This document shows positions 32,794-40,293 of a stretch of 64,000 nucleotides of DNA, piece after piece. The notes under the pieces are model-generated. The model saw only the letters and a list, made by a program, of their open reading frames with translations. It searched no databases and was not told the DNA's origin. Each line of letters opens with the position of its first letter. Positions within the stretch are counted from its first letter, which is position 1. Source of the stretch: Planctomycetota bacterium (GTDB taxonomy: Bacteria; Planctomycetota; Phycisphaerae; Phycisphaerales; UBA1924); contig JACTNA010000005.1 in NCBI GenBank assembly GCA_014584315.1, positions 124,001 through 188,000 of the forward strand, given 5' to 3'. The position numbers and the translations under genes are program-made.

Positions 32794-34098
32794 ATGCCTC
32801 CCCTCCCGACGCCGTCCACGTCCGGCCGAACGCCCGTCTGCGCGCCCCTCTGGGGAGTGCTGACGGTCACGTTTGTCAACAGCCTGGGCACGGGCATCGT
32901 CACGAACGGCGTTTTCTTCGTCGCTCGCGAGAGTTACGGATTCGCCGCGACGGCGAACTACGGCTTGGGGCTTGTGCTCGGCCTGTTCTACGTCGCCGGC
33001 GCGCTGGGCGTCAGCCCGCTCCTGTTGCGTCTCGCCGCAACGCACGCGTCCATCAGCACGCGCGCCGTGCTCATCGGCGTCACGGCCATGCTCGGCGGTC
33101 TCTGCTTCCTGCCCCTGCTCGCGGCCCGAATGGACGCGGGTTCCTGGGTCATCTGGCTGTTCACAGCCTGCTACAGCGCACTCTCCGGCTCGCTCTGGCC
33201 GATGATCGAGAGTTACCTCAGCGGCGGCCGGCGCGACAAGGCGCTGCGTTCCGCGATCGGGCGGTTCAACGTCGTGTGGGGTGTCGCCGTCGTTGCCGCG
33301 TTCTGGCTGATGGCCCCGCTCGTGAAGCCTTGGCCGCTGGGCATCATCGCCATCCTCGGCGTGCTGCACGTCGTGACCGCGGCGATTACCTGGCCGCTCG
33401 GGGCGGAGCCCGGCCGTCACCTGGAAAGCCGCACCGAACCTCACCCTCCCGTGTACCGCTCACTCCTCGGCGTCCTGCGCGTCCTGCTCCCGACCAGTTA
33501 CTTCATCGCCGCGGCGTGGCAGCCCTTCGCGCCAACGGCGGTGGAGCGCATCGGGATCGCGGTTGGGTGGCAGACTCCGCTCGTCGCGACTTGGATGGCC
33601 AGTCGGGTGATCGTGTTCTTCGTGATGGAGCGGTGGCACGGCTGGCACGGGCGATGGCGAACGCCGCTCGCCGGAGCCTCCCTGCTGGGGATCGGGTTCG
33701 CGGCCAGCGTCCTCGCTCCGCTGGCGGGGCCGGGTGTTTCGGGTGCCGCCGCGATGATCGCCGGACTGTCGATCCTGGGCCTCGGCATGGGGATCATCTA
33801 CTCGGCGGCGCTGTACTACGCGATGGAGGTCGGCGAGGCCGAGGTCTCAGCCGGCGGGAAGCACGAAGCCCTGATCGGCCTGGGATTCACCCTCGGGCCT
33901 GCGTGCGGCCTCGCGGGGACGCTGGGCGTTGAGTCCGGGCTGCTGCGGGGCGTCGCGGTCGAAGTGGCGGTTCTGTCCTCGGTCGGCGTCGTGCTTCTCG
34001 GGATTGGCGTCGTGGTGGTTCGCCTGGTCGTCCGGCGAGCGAGGCCAAATCCCGCAAACCTCCCAAACACGGCAACCGTACAAGGGGATGGCCGATAG
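32794..34098 (+). CDS. Major facilitator superfamily transporter
   Basis: A 434-residue integral membrane protein with about twelve hydrophobic segments. The first span region reads LWGVLTVTFVNSLGTGIVTNGVFF, and the loop between spans 4 and 5 has SLWPMIESYLSGGRRDKALRSAIGRFN (about 136-162), a pattern seen in sugar/drug MFS members. A cytoplasmic break follows span 6 (EPGRHLESRTEPHPPV, about 206-221), the usual central loop. The substrate is unknown. The TACGAT element lies 45 bases before the ATG and no Shine-Dalgarno is visible. It is followed after 116 bases by the S41 protease. Confidence 0.85.
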   Translation: MPPLPTPSTSGRTPVCAPLWGVLTVTFVNSLGTGIVTNGVFFVARESYGFAATANYGLGLVLGLFYVAGALGVSPLLLRLAATHASISTRAVLIGVTAMLGGLCFLPLLAARMDAGSWVIWLFTACYSALSGSLWPMIESYLSGGRRDKALRSAIGRFNVVWGVAVVAAFWLMAPLVKPWPLGIIAILGVLHVVTAAITWPLGAEPGRHLESRTEPHPPVYRSLLGVLRVLLPTSYFIAAAWQPFAPTAVERIGIAVGWQTPLVATWMASRVIVFFVMERWHGWHGRWRTPLAGASLLGIGFAASVLAPLAGPGVSGAAAMIAGLSILGLGMGIIYSAALYYAMEVGEAEVSAGGKHEALIGLGFTLGPACGLAGTLGVESGLLRGVAVEVAVLSSVGVVLLGIGVVVVRLVVRRARPNPANLPNTATVQGDGR

Positions 34099-34214
34099 CA
34101 TGGAGCGGCGGCCTGAGAGGGCTGCTCGTGCTGAACCGTCGCGGGCGGCGGGTCGATCAGGACGCGGCCGGTGCGGTGTGGCCCGGCCGATAACGCCGAG
34201 TGTGTGGAGCAACC

Positions 34215-36506
34215 ATGGGCAACAGAGGCACGTTGGGTCGGCTCGCCGCGGGACTCGCGTTCGCTTGCGCCGTCGCGCTCGTCCCGGCGCCCGGCGCGCT
34301 CGCGCAGCAGCACGCCCTGGCCGAAGCCCGAACGACGGCCATCGACGACTCGTGGTCGGCGCGTGTGTGGGCGCAGGCCCGTGAGAAGGGCGAGGGCGCG
34401 CTGCTCGGCCTCGTGTCGGACTTCCCCGCCGACGGCGCGGACGAGCCGATCGCCCGGCTGCGTGACTCGTTCGAGTTGTTCGAGACGAATCTGGAGAAGC
34501 GGAACGCCGAGCGTGTGGCTCGCACGGAGTCGGTGAGGGCGGAGATCGAGGCCGCGTTGCGCCCGGCCGAGGGCGCGCCGACGGACCTGGACCTCAGCAA
34601 GGCGATGCGTCTCGCGGCCGAGTGGCAGATGCTCGTCGGTGACGCGGCGGTTGTCGTCCGCGAGCCGATCGTGGCCGAACTGATCTCGCGTGCCGAGTCG
34701 GCGGCGAAGAGCGCGGAAGCCCGCGCGGACTGGCTGATGGCGAGCGAGTTGTTCCACCGCCTCAACGTGCTGACGGAGGAGGTGGACGGCCGCCATCTGG
34801 ACGATCTTGACCGGCAGAACGACCGCCTGGCGATGATCCGTCTGTACGTGCCGGAGAAACTGTGGGAACTACGGAACGCCCGGCGCTTGATGGAAGCGGA
34901 CACGCCGTTGCCGCCCTACAACGCCACCGCGGACGGGTGGTCGCAGAAACTCAACGGCATCAGCCGTTACCTGGTGATCCGGGCCCTGTTGAAGGCCGCC
35001 CAGTCGAACGTCGAGGGCGTGACCACCGCCTCGCTGCTCGACGGCGGGCTTGAGGCCGTGCGAACCCTCGCCACCACGGAGTGCCTGAGCGACGCGTTCC
35101 CCGGCATCGCGGACGCGAGCGCACGCGAGGCGATGGTGAGGTTCGTCGACCAGACCCGCGGCGAACTGCGCCAGGGCCATCGTGCGCTCGGGGTGCGCGA
35201 CATTACCGCCCTCATCGAGTCGCTGCTCTCGACCAACCAACTGTCCCTGCGCATCCCGGAAGAGGCGCTGCTGCACGAGTTCGGCAACGGCGCGATGGGC
35301 CGTCTCGACGAATACTCCTCCATCATCTGGCCCGATGAGGTCCGCCGGTTCCAGCGCAACACGCGCGGCTCGTTCGTCGGGATCGGGGTCCAGATCCATC
35401 TCGACGAGGCGCAGCGCCTCGCCGTCGTGACGCCTCTCGAAGGCACGCCCGCCCAAAGGGTCGGCATCCGCGCGGGCGACGTCATCAGCAAGGTGAACGG
35501 GGTCTCCACCGTCGGATTCTCGCTCGACCAGGCTGTTGACGTCATCACCGGGCCGCGCGGCACGACGGTGACGCTGACCATCGAGCGCGAGGCCGCGGAC
35601 GACACGCAGGAGATCGAGTTCGTCATCACGCGCGACGTGATTGACGTCAAGAGCGTCAAGGGATGGAAGCGGGGCGAACGCGAGGACGACTGGGAGTGGT
35701 TCATCGACCGCGAGGCGGGCATCGGCTACGTCCGGTTGACCCAGTTCCAGGAGAACACGACCGCGGAACTCGAGCGCGCCATCGTTCGGATGCGGGGCGA
35801 CGGGCTTCGGGGGCTGATCCTTGACCTCCGCTTTAACCCGGGCGGGCTGCTCAATGAGGCCGTGGGCGTCGCGAGCCAGTTCATCGAGAGCGGTCGGATC
35901 GTCACCACCGAGGCCGCCGACGGATCGGTGGCGGGCGTCGAGACCGCGCTGGGCGGAGCCACGCTCGCCGACCTGCCGGTCGTGGTGCTCATCAACCAAG
36001 GCTCGGCCTCCGCGAGCGAGATCGTCGCGGGCGCGATCCAGGACTACGCTCGCGCCGGCACGATCGACGCCATCGTCGTGGGCGAGCGCTCCTTCGGGAA
36101 GGGAAGCGTCCAGAACGTCTGGCCGTTGCCCGTGCAGACGGACGCCATGCTGAAACTCACCACCCAGTACTACAAACTCCCGGCCGGTCGCCTCATCCAC
36201 CGGCAGCGCCACCCCGGAGAGACACGCTGGGGCATCGAGCCGGATGTCCCCGTCTCCATGCTTCCCTCGCAGATCGAGGCGTCGCTGCTGCTCCGCCAGA
36301 AGGCGGACCTGCTGGTGCTGGACGAGAACGGCGCGGCCAAGCGGGACGACGCCGAGCCGCCCCCCAACCCCGATGACCTCCTCGCCGAGGGCATCGACCT
36401 GCAACTGAACACCGCCCTTGTGCTGCTCCAGAGCCGCACGCTCGCGCCGATCGCCTCGCGGACGACGATGAAGCCCGTCGTCGAGCCGACCTCGGCCGTG
36501 CGCTGA
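34215..36506 (+). CDS. Exported C-terminal processing peptidase (S41)
   Basis: A 763-residue exported serine protease of the Tsp/CtpA class. Signal peptide at about 1-27 (LAAGLAFACAVALVPAPGALAQQ). A helical N-terminal region of about 370 residues precedes a PDZ domain with GVQIHLDEAQRLAVV, VGIRAGDVISKVNGVS and RGTTVTLTIERE (about 390-465). The protease core holds the nucleophile Ser in NQGSASASEIVAGA (about 595) and the general base Lys in SFGKGSVQN (about 627), the S41 Ser-Lys dyad. GGAG lies six bases before the ATG. A strong hairpin at 36535-36571 follows the stop. Confidence 0.93.
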   Translation: MGNRGTLGRLAAGLAFACAVALVPAPGALAQQHALAEARTTAIDDSWSARVWAQAREKGEGALLGLVSDFPADGADEPIARLRDSFELFETNLEKRNAERVARTESVRAEIEAALRPAEGAPTDLDLSKAMRLAAEWQMLVGDAAVVVREPIVAELISRAESAAKSAEARADWLMASELFHRLNVLTEEVDGRHLDDLDRQNDRLAMIRLYVPEKLWELRNARRLMEADTPLPPYNATADGWSQKLNGISRYLVIRALLKAAQSNVEGVTTASLLDGGLEAVRTLATTECLSDAFPGIADASAREAMVRFVDQTRGELRQGHRALGVRDITALIESLLSTNQLSLRIPEEALLHEFGNGAMGRLDEYSSIIWPDEVRRFQRNTRGSFVGIGVQIHLDEAQRLAVVTPLEGTPAQRVGIRAGDVISKVNGVSTVGFSLDQAVDVITGPRGTTVTLTIEREAADDTQEIEFVITRDVIDVKSVKGWKRGEREDDWEWFIDREAGIGYVRLTQFQENTTAELERAIVRMRGDGLRGLILDLRFNPGGLLNEAVGVASQFIESGRIVTTEAADGSVAGVETALGGATLADLPVVVLINQGSASASEIVAGAIQDYARAGTIDAIVVGERSFGKGSVQNVWPLPVQTDAMLKLTTQYYKLPAGRLIHRQRHPGETRWGIEPDVPVSMLPSQIEASLLLRQKADLLVLDENGAAKRDDAEPPPNPDDLLAEGIDLQLNTALVLLQSRTLAPIASRTTMKPVVEPTSAVR

Positions 36507-36534
36507 GGCGGCCCGGCGACACGACGGCTCCGGC

Positions 36535-36577
36535 CGCACCCGCCCGACTGTTCGTTGTCGGGTCGGGTGCGCTTTCC
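36535..36577 (+). terminator. Rho-independent-like terminator after the S41 gene
   Basis: Left arm 36535-36548 and right arm 36557-36571 pair over 14 positions with a single bulged T, closing an eight-base loop; CTTTCC follows. The right arm overlaps the -35 box of the pdhA promoter. Confidence 0.6.
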
Positions 36578-36583
36578 TACACT
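36555..36583 (+). promoter_or_regulatory. pdhA promoter
   Basis: TTGTCG (36555-36560), a 17-base spacer, then TACACT (36578-36583). This predicts a start of transcription near 36590 and a leader of about 36 bases before the pdhA ATG. The -35 lies in the loop and right arm of the preceding hairpin. Confidence 0.6.
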
Positions 36584-36625
36584 TGTCCGGCGATCCCCGC
36601 GCACCCCGAACCAGGACGGGCCACG

Positions 36626-37747
36626 ATGTCCCAGACTTCAGCGAAAACCCCGCGCGCACAGACCAAGGGCGACCGCCCGTCGGATGCGCTGCCCGACCCA
36701 ACGCTCCTCGGGTGGCTGCACGACATGCAGTTGATCCGGGAGTTCGAGACCCGCACGATGCAGGCCTATCAGCAGGCCAAGATCGGCGGGTTCTGCCACA
36801 TCTACTCGGGGCAGGAGGCGTGCGCCGTCGGAACGATCGCCGCCGTGGAGCGTGACGACCCGGTGATCCTCGCCTACCGCGATCACGGGCACGCGCTGGC
36901 TCGCGGCATGGACCCGAAGGTCTGCATGGCCGAGATGTTCGGCAAGCAGGCCGGGTGCGCGAAGGGCAAGGGCGGGTCGATGCACATGTTCGACAGGCCG
37001 AACTGGCTGTTCGGCGGCCACGGCATTGTCGGGGCGCAGACGCCGCTCGGCGCGGGACTCGCGTTTGCCGCCCGGTACGAGTGGGAAGTGCTCGAGACGG
37101 GGAAGAAGAAGGTGTGCCTGTGCTTCCTGGGCGACGGCGCGATCGACCAGGGCGCGTTCCACGAGGCCCTCAACCTCGCCTCGCTCTTCGGGCTGCCCGT
37201 CATCTACGTCATCGAGAACAACGGCTACTCGATGGGCACGGCCATCCATCGGCACACCGCGAACCACGAACGCCTGACGATGCGGGGTGAGTCGTACGGC
37301 ATCAAGAGCGTCGAGATCGACGGCTTCGACGTGCTCAACGTCTACGACCGGTTCCGCCCGCTCGTCGAGGAGTGCCGCGACCTCCAGCGCCCCGCGTTCG
37401 TGGACCTGAAGACGTACCGGTACATGGGGCACTCGATGTCCGACCCGCAGAAGTACCGGACGAAGGAGGAGGTCGACGAGTGGAAGGAACGCGACTCGAT
37501 CGCCGCCCTCGCCTCGCACCTGATGCGGAGCAAGGATGACGGCGGCCGGGCCTGCCTGACCGAGGACGAGTGGAAGGAGATGCAGCGATCGATCCGCGAG
37601 GTGGTGAAGGAGGCTGTGGATTTCGCGGAGTCCGCCCCGGCCCCAGACATCGATGGTGAACTCTACAGCGACGTGTTCATCAACCCCCTGCCGCAGTCCA
37701 GCCCGATCCGTGACTACGTCCACGGCGAGAAGAACCCGCTGCTGTGA
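36626..37747 (+). CDS. pdhA: Pyruvate dehydrogenase E1 component, alpha subunit
   Basis: The thiamine diphosphate-binding subunit that decarboxylates pyruvate in the heterotetrameric E1. The 373 residues match the family. The TPP motif is GDGAIDQGAFHEALNLAS...IENNG (about 168-197; GDG followed by NN). Other markers are MHMFDRPNWLFGGHGIVGAQ (about 121-140) and the phosphorylation-loop-like YRYMGHSMSDPQKYRTKEEV (about 266-285). AGGA about twelve bases upstream is a weak ribosome binding site. Its stop overlaps the next start (GTGA). It begins a unit whose original order was probably pdhA-pdhB-pdhC; an E3 gene is not in the window. Confidence 0.96.
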   Translation: MSQTSAKTPRAQTKGDRPSDALPDPTLLGWLHDMQLIREFETRTMQAYQQAKIGGFCHIYSGQEACAVGTIAAVERDDPVILAYRDHGHALARGMDPKVCMAEMFGKQAGCAKGKGGSMHMFDRPNWLFGGHGIVGAQTPLGAGLAFAARYEWEVLETGKKKVCLCFLGDGAIDQGAFHEALNLASLFGLPVIYVIENNGYSMGTAIHRHTANHERLTMRGESYGIKSVEIDGFDVLNVYDRFRPLVEECRDLQRPAFVDLKTYRYMGHSMSDPQKYRTKEEVDEWKERDSIAALASHLMRSKDDGGRACLTEDEWKEMQRSIREVVKEAVDFAESAPAPDIDGELYSDVFINPLPQSSPIRDYVHGEKNPLL

Positions 37748-38043
37748 TCGCAAGAGTGCCCCAGCCCGTGATCGACCGGCTGCACGCCACGCGTCACGCG
37801 CCGCTGTTCGTGACTGTGAGCGGCGCGCATCTCTATGGATTCGATTCACCGGATTCGGACGATGAACTTGAGCATCACCGTCCGCTGGTCAACGAGTTGT
37901 TCCGGCATCTGGAGGCCGCGACCGAGTGGAGCACCCTGCCCGAGGAGCCGGACGGGTTCGCGGCGCTGGATGATCTCCTGATCCGTGTCCGCAAGGGCCT
38001 GGCGAGCCTTGTCCCGCATTCCGCGGCGGAGGCGCCCGCATGA
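37744..38043 (+). pseudogene. Internally deleted nucleotidyltransferase (COG3541-like) remnant
   Basis: A 99-residue frame opening RVPQPVIDRLHATRHAPLFV, then TVSGAHLYGFDSPDSD, the N-terminal NTase motif of COG3541 predicted nucleotidyltransferases, which are about 250 residues long. The segment then jumps directly (DDELEHHRPLVNEL) to EEPDGFAALDDLLIRVRKG, which resembles the C-terminal end of the same family. The catalytic second acidic motif and the middle are missing, so I read it as an in-frame internal deletion. It starts with GTG overlapping the pdhA stop and ends overlapping the MntA-like start, so it is still threaded into the operon. Confidence 0.6.
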
Positions 38044-38351
38044 TGACGCCGCTCGACATTCCGAACGATCGACTTGCCGACTTCTGTCGGAGGTGGAAGG
38101 TGGCGGAGCTGTCGTTGTTCGGCTCGGCGCTGAGGGACGATTTCGGTCCCGACAGCGACGTCGACGTGCTCGTGAGCTTTACCGACGACGCGCGGACCAC
38201 GGCATTCGATATCCTTCAGTTACGCGATGAACTTTCCGCTCTCCTGGGCCGCCGGACGGACGTCGTCACGCGGAGGTCCGTCGAGCTGTCGCCCAATCCG
38301 TGGAAGCGGCACGAGATACTCGGATCGGCGAGGGTGGTGTACGCGGCATGA
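38040..38351 (+). CDS. MntA-like minimal nucleotidyltransferase antitoxin
   Basis: A 103-residue minimal nucleotidyltransferase. The core reads SLFGSALRDDFGPDSDVDVLVSF (about 25-47), a perfect GSx10DxD motif, followed by a helical segment and RTDVVTRRSVE with the third acidic residue. Proteins of this size next to a HEPN gene act as antitoxins that AMPylate the HepT toxin. Its start overlaps the preceding frame (ATGATGA), and its end overlaps the HEPN start (ATGA), so the pair is coupled. Confidence 0.87.
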   Translation: MMTPLDIPNDRLADFCRRWKVAELSLFGSALRDDFGPDSDVDVLVSFTDDARTTAFDILQLRDELSALLGRRTDVVTRRSVELSPNPWKRHEILGSARVVYAA

Positions 38352-38710
38352 GCCGGAGCGTGATTCCATCGCTGCTGTACGACATCGTCGCGAGCGGCGA
38401 GGCGATCCTTCAGATCAGGCGCAGCGGCGCATCGCTGACGGGATCACACGTCGCGAACACCCAGCTGGCAGCGGTCTTGTACAACTTCGTGGTGATCGGC
38501 GAGATCGTCAGCCGGCTCGGCGAGGGGTTCTGGATGCAACACCCGGAAGTTCCGTGGCGCCGTGTCGTGGACCACCGAAACCTCGTCGCCCACGGGTACG
38601 ACGTCGTCGACACGGACATACTCGTGAGAACGATAGACGAGCATCTACCGCAACTGATCGCGGGCGTGCGCCGCATCCTCGAAGGGTACGGACCGCCCCC
38701 GGAGTCTTGA
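38348..38710 (+). CDS. HepT-like HEPN domain toxin
   Basis: A 120-residue DUF86/HEPN helical protein. The active site reads HRNLVAHGYD (about 76-85): R-x4-H-x-Y is the exact catalytic and AMPylation motif of HepT RNases. The N-terminal helix is LLYDIVASGEAILQI. The inferred role is toxicity by RNA cleavage, held in check by AMPylation of the Tyr by the MntA-like partner immediately upstream. The ATG overlaps the antitoxin stop; pdhB begins three bases after its own stop. Confidence 0.87.
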   Translation: MSRSVIPSLLYDIVASGEAILQIRRSGASLTGSHVANTQLAAVLYNFVVIGEIVSRLGEGFWMQHPEVPWRRVVDHRNLVAHGYDVVDTDILVRTIDEHLPQLIAGVRRILEGYGPPPES

Positions 38711-38713
38711 CCC

Positions 38714-39802
38714 ATGACCACCACGACTGCTCCCCTCCCCCCCCGCGCCCGCCGTGTCGAGCACCCTGCGCTCCCGGGCGGCTACGCCGTTCCCGATTTC
38801 GACGCCGAACTGCCGCCGCGCGAGGGCGACCGGATCATCCAGTTCCGCGAGGCGTTGCGCGAGGCGATGGCCGAGGAGATGCGCCGCGATCCGCGCGTCT
38901 TCCTGATGGGCGAGGAGGTCGCCGAGTACAACGGCGCGTACAAGATCAGCCAGGGGATGCTCGACGAGTTCGGCCCCAAGCGCATCATCGACACGCCCAT
39001 CTCCGAGAACGGCTTCGCGGGACTCGGCATCGCGGCCGCCATGTACGGCCTGCGGCCCATCATCGAGTTCATGTCCTGGTCCTTCAGCCTCGTGGCCGCG
39101 GACCAGATCCTCAACAACGCCCCCAAAATGCTCTACATGTCCGGCGGTCAGTGGGGCTGCCCGGTCGTGTTTCGCGGCAACAACGGCGCGGGCGGGCAAC
39201 TCGGCTCGACCCACTCCTGGTGCGTCGAGGGCCTGTACGCCAACGTCCCCGGCATGAAGATCGCCATCCCCAGCAATCCCTACGACGCCAAGGGCCTCCT
39301 CAAGACGGCCATCCTCGACCCCGACCCCGTCTTCTTCCTCGAATCCGAACGCATGCTCGGCGACAAGGCCCACGTGCCCGAGGCGGAGTACTACATCCCC
39401 TTCGGCCGCGCCCGACTGGCCCGCGAGGGCGACGCCTGCACGCTCGTCTCGTTCGGCCGACCCGTGAACTTCTGTCTCGAGGCGGCCGAAGCGCTCGCGT
39501 CGGACGGCGTCGAGTGTGACGTGCTCGACATGCGGACCGTCCGCCCGCTCGACGTCGAGTCCATCGTCCGCAGCCTGCGCAAGACCAACCGCGTCGTCGT
39601 GGTGGACCAGTCGTGGCCCTTCGGCGGGGTGGCGAGCGAGGTCATCGCCCAGATCACCGAGAAGGCCTTCGACTGGCTCGACGCCCCGCCCGCCCGCGTC
39701 AATACCGACGACGTGCCGACGCCCTATGCGAAAGGCATGGAGGCGGCATACCTGCCGAACGCGGAGAAGATCAGTGCGGCGGTGAAGAGGACGCTGGCGT
39801 GA
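38714..39802 (+). CDS. pdhB: Pyruvate dehydrogenase E1 component, beta subunit
   Basis: Completes the E1 heterotetramer with PdhA. The 362 residues contain REALREAMAEEMRRDPRVFLMGEEVAEYNGAYK-like sequence from about residue 44, with the Glu that activates TPP in GEEV, then DTPISENGFAGLGIAAAMYG (about 94-113), EFMSWSF, LGSTHSWCVEGLY and VVDQSWPFGGVASEV at the C-terminus. A short proline-rich N-terminal 30 residues is extra. The stop overlaps the GTG start of the four-helix-bundle gene. It is separated from pdhA by three small frames that are not part of the complex. Confidence 0.96.
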   Translation: MTTTTAPLPPRARRVEHPALPGGYAVPDFDAELPPREGDRIIQFREALREAMAEEMRRDPRVFLMGEEVAEYNGAYKISQGMLDEFGPKRIIDTPISENGFAGLGIAAAMYGLRPIIEFMSWSFSLVAADQILNNAPKMLYMSGGQWGCPVVFRGNNGAGGQLGSTHSWCVEGLYANVPGMKIAIPSNPYDAKGLLKTAILDPDPVFFLESERMLGDKAHVPEAEYYIPFGRARLAREGDACTLVSFGRPVNFCLEAAEALASDGVECDVLDMRTVRPLDVESIVRSLRKTNRVVVVDQSWPFGGVASEVIAQITEKAFDWLDAPPARVNTDDVPTPYAKGMEAAYLPNAEKISAAVKRTLA

Positions 39803-40236
39803 GCGCAAGAGCAGCAGAGCAGCAGAGCGACAGAGCAGCAGAGGCGAGCCGGGCCGCACCTGCTGCCAGACGGTCGCGGCTCGATCCGGCCCTCATCGCG
39901 CGTGTTGAGGCCTTCTCCCACCGCGTCGCGGACGTCGCCGCTGCCCTCGATCACGACAGGCGACCGCGCCGGATCACCGATCAGGTGCTTGCTTCCGGCA
40001 CATCCGTCGCGGCGAACGTGTTTGAAGCCGACGAGGCCCTCAGCCGTGCCGACTTCTGCAGGACCCTCGGCATCGCCGTCAAAGAACTGAGCGAAACCCG
40101 TTATTGGATCCGATTCTCTGCCGCTCGCGGCTGGGTTTCCCCGGAACGGCTCGCTGGCTTGGAAGACGAGTCGATCCAGTTGAAGCGTATCCTTGGGGCG
40201 ATGATCGCCCGCGTGCGCCACAAGGACCGCACGTGA
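39799..40236 (+). CDS. Four-helix bundle (23S rRNA intervening-sequence-type) protein
   Basis: A 145-residue protein of the TIGR02436 family, whose founders are encoded inside 23S rRNA intervening sequences and whose members are usually free-standing. Typical features are ITDQVLASGTSVAANVFEAD (about 55-74) and DFCRTLGIAVKELSETRYWIR (about 81-101). The first 28 residues (RAAEQQSDRAAEASRAA) are encoded by an AGAGCAGCAG repeat. GTG 39799 overlaps the pdhB stop by four bases. A matching inverted repeat lies 26 bases after the stop. The molecular role is unknown, though relatives bind nucleic acid-processing partners. Confidence 0.82.
   Translation: MSARAAEQQSDRAAEASRAAPAARRSRLDPALIARVEAFSHRVADVAAALDHDRRPRRITDQVLASGTSVAANVFEADEALSRADFCRTLGIAVKELSETRYWIRFSAARGWVSPERLAGLEDESIQLKRILGAMIARVRHKDRT
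39808..39828 (+). repeat. Left inverted repeat of the four-helix-bundle cassette
   Basis: AGAGCAGCAGAGCAGCAGAG plus C, followed by GACAGAGCAGCAGAGG to 39844. It matches the reverse complement of 40262-40282 at 19 of 21 positions. It also encodes the start of the four-helix-bundle protein. Confidence 0.75.
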
Positions 40237-40261
40237 ATAGCCATCGGCTCCACCATCTGCT

Positions 40262-40282
40262 GTTCTGCTGATCTGCTGCTCT
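40262..40282 (-). repeat. Right inverted repeat of the four-helix-bundle cassette
   Basis: Read on the minus strand it is AGAGCAGCAGATCAGCAGAA plus C, 19 of 21 identical to the left repeat. It lies between the cassette stop codon and the pdhC ATG at 40294. Confidence 0.75.
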
Positions 40283-40293
40283 GAGGTCCGACC

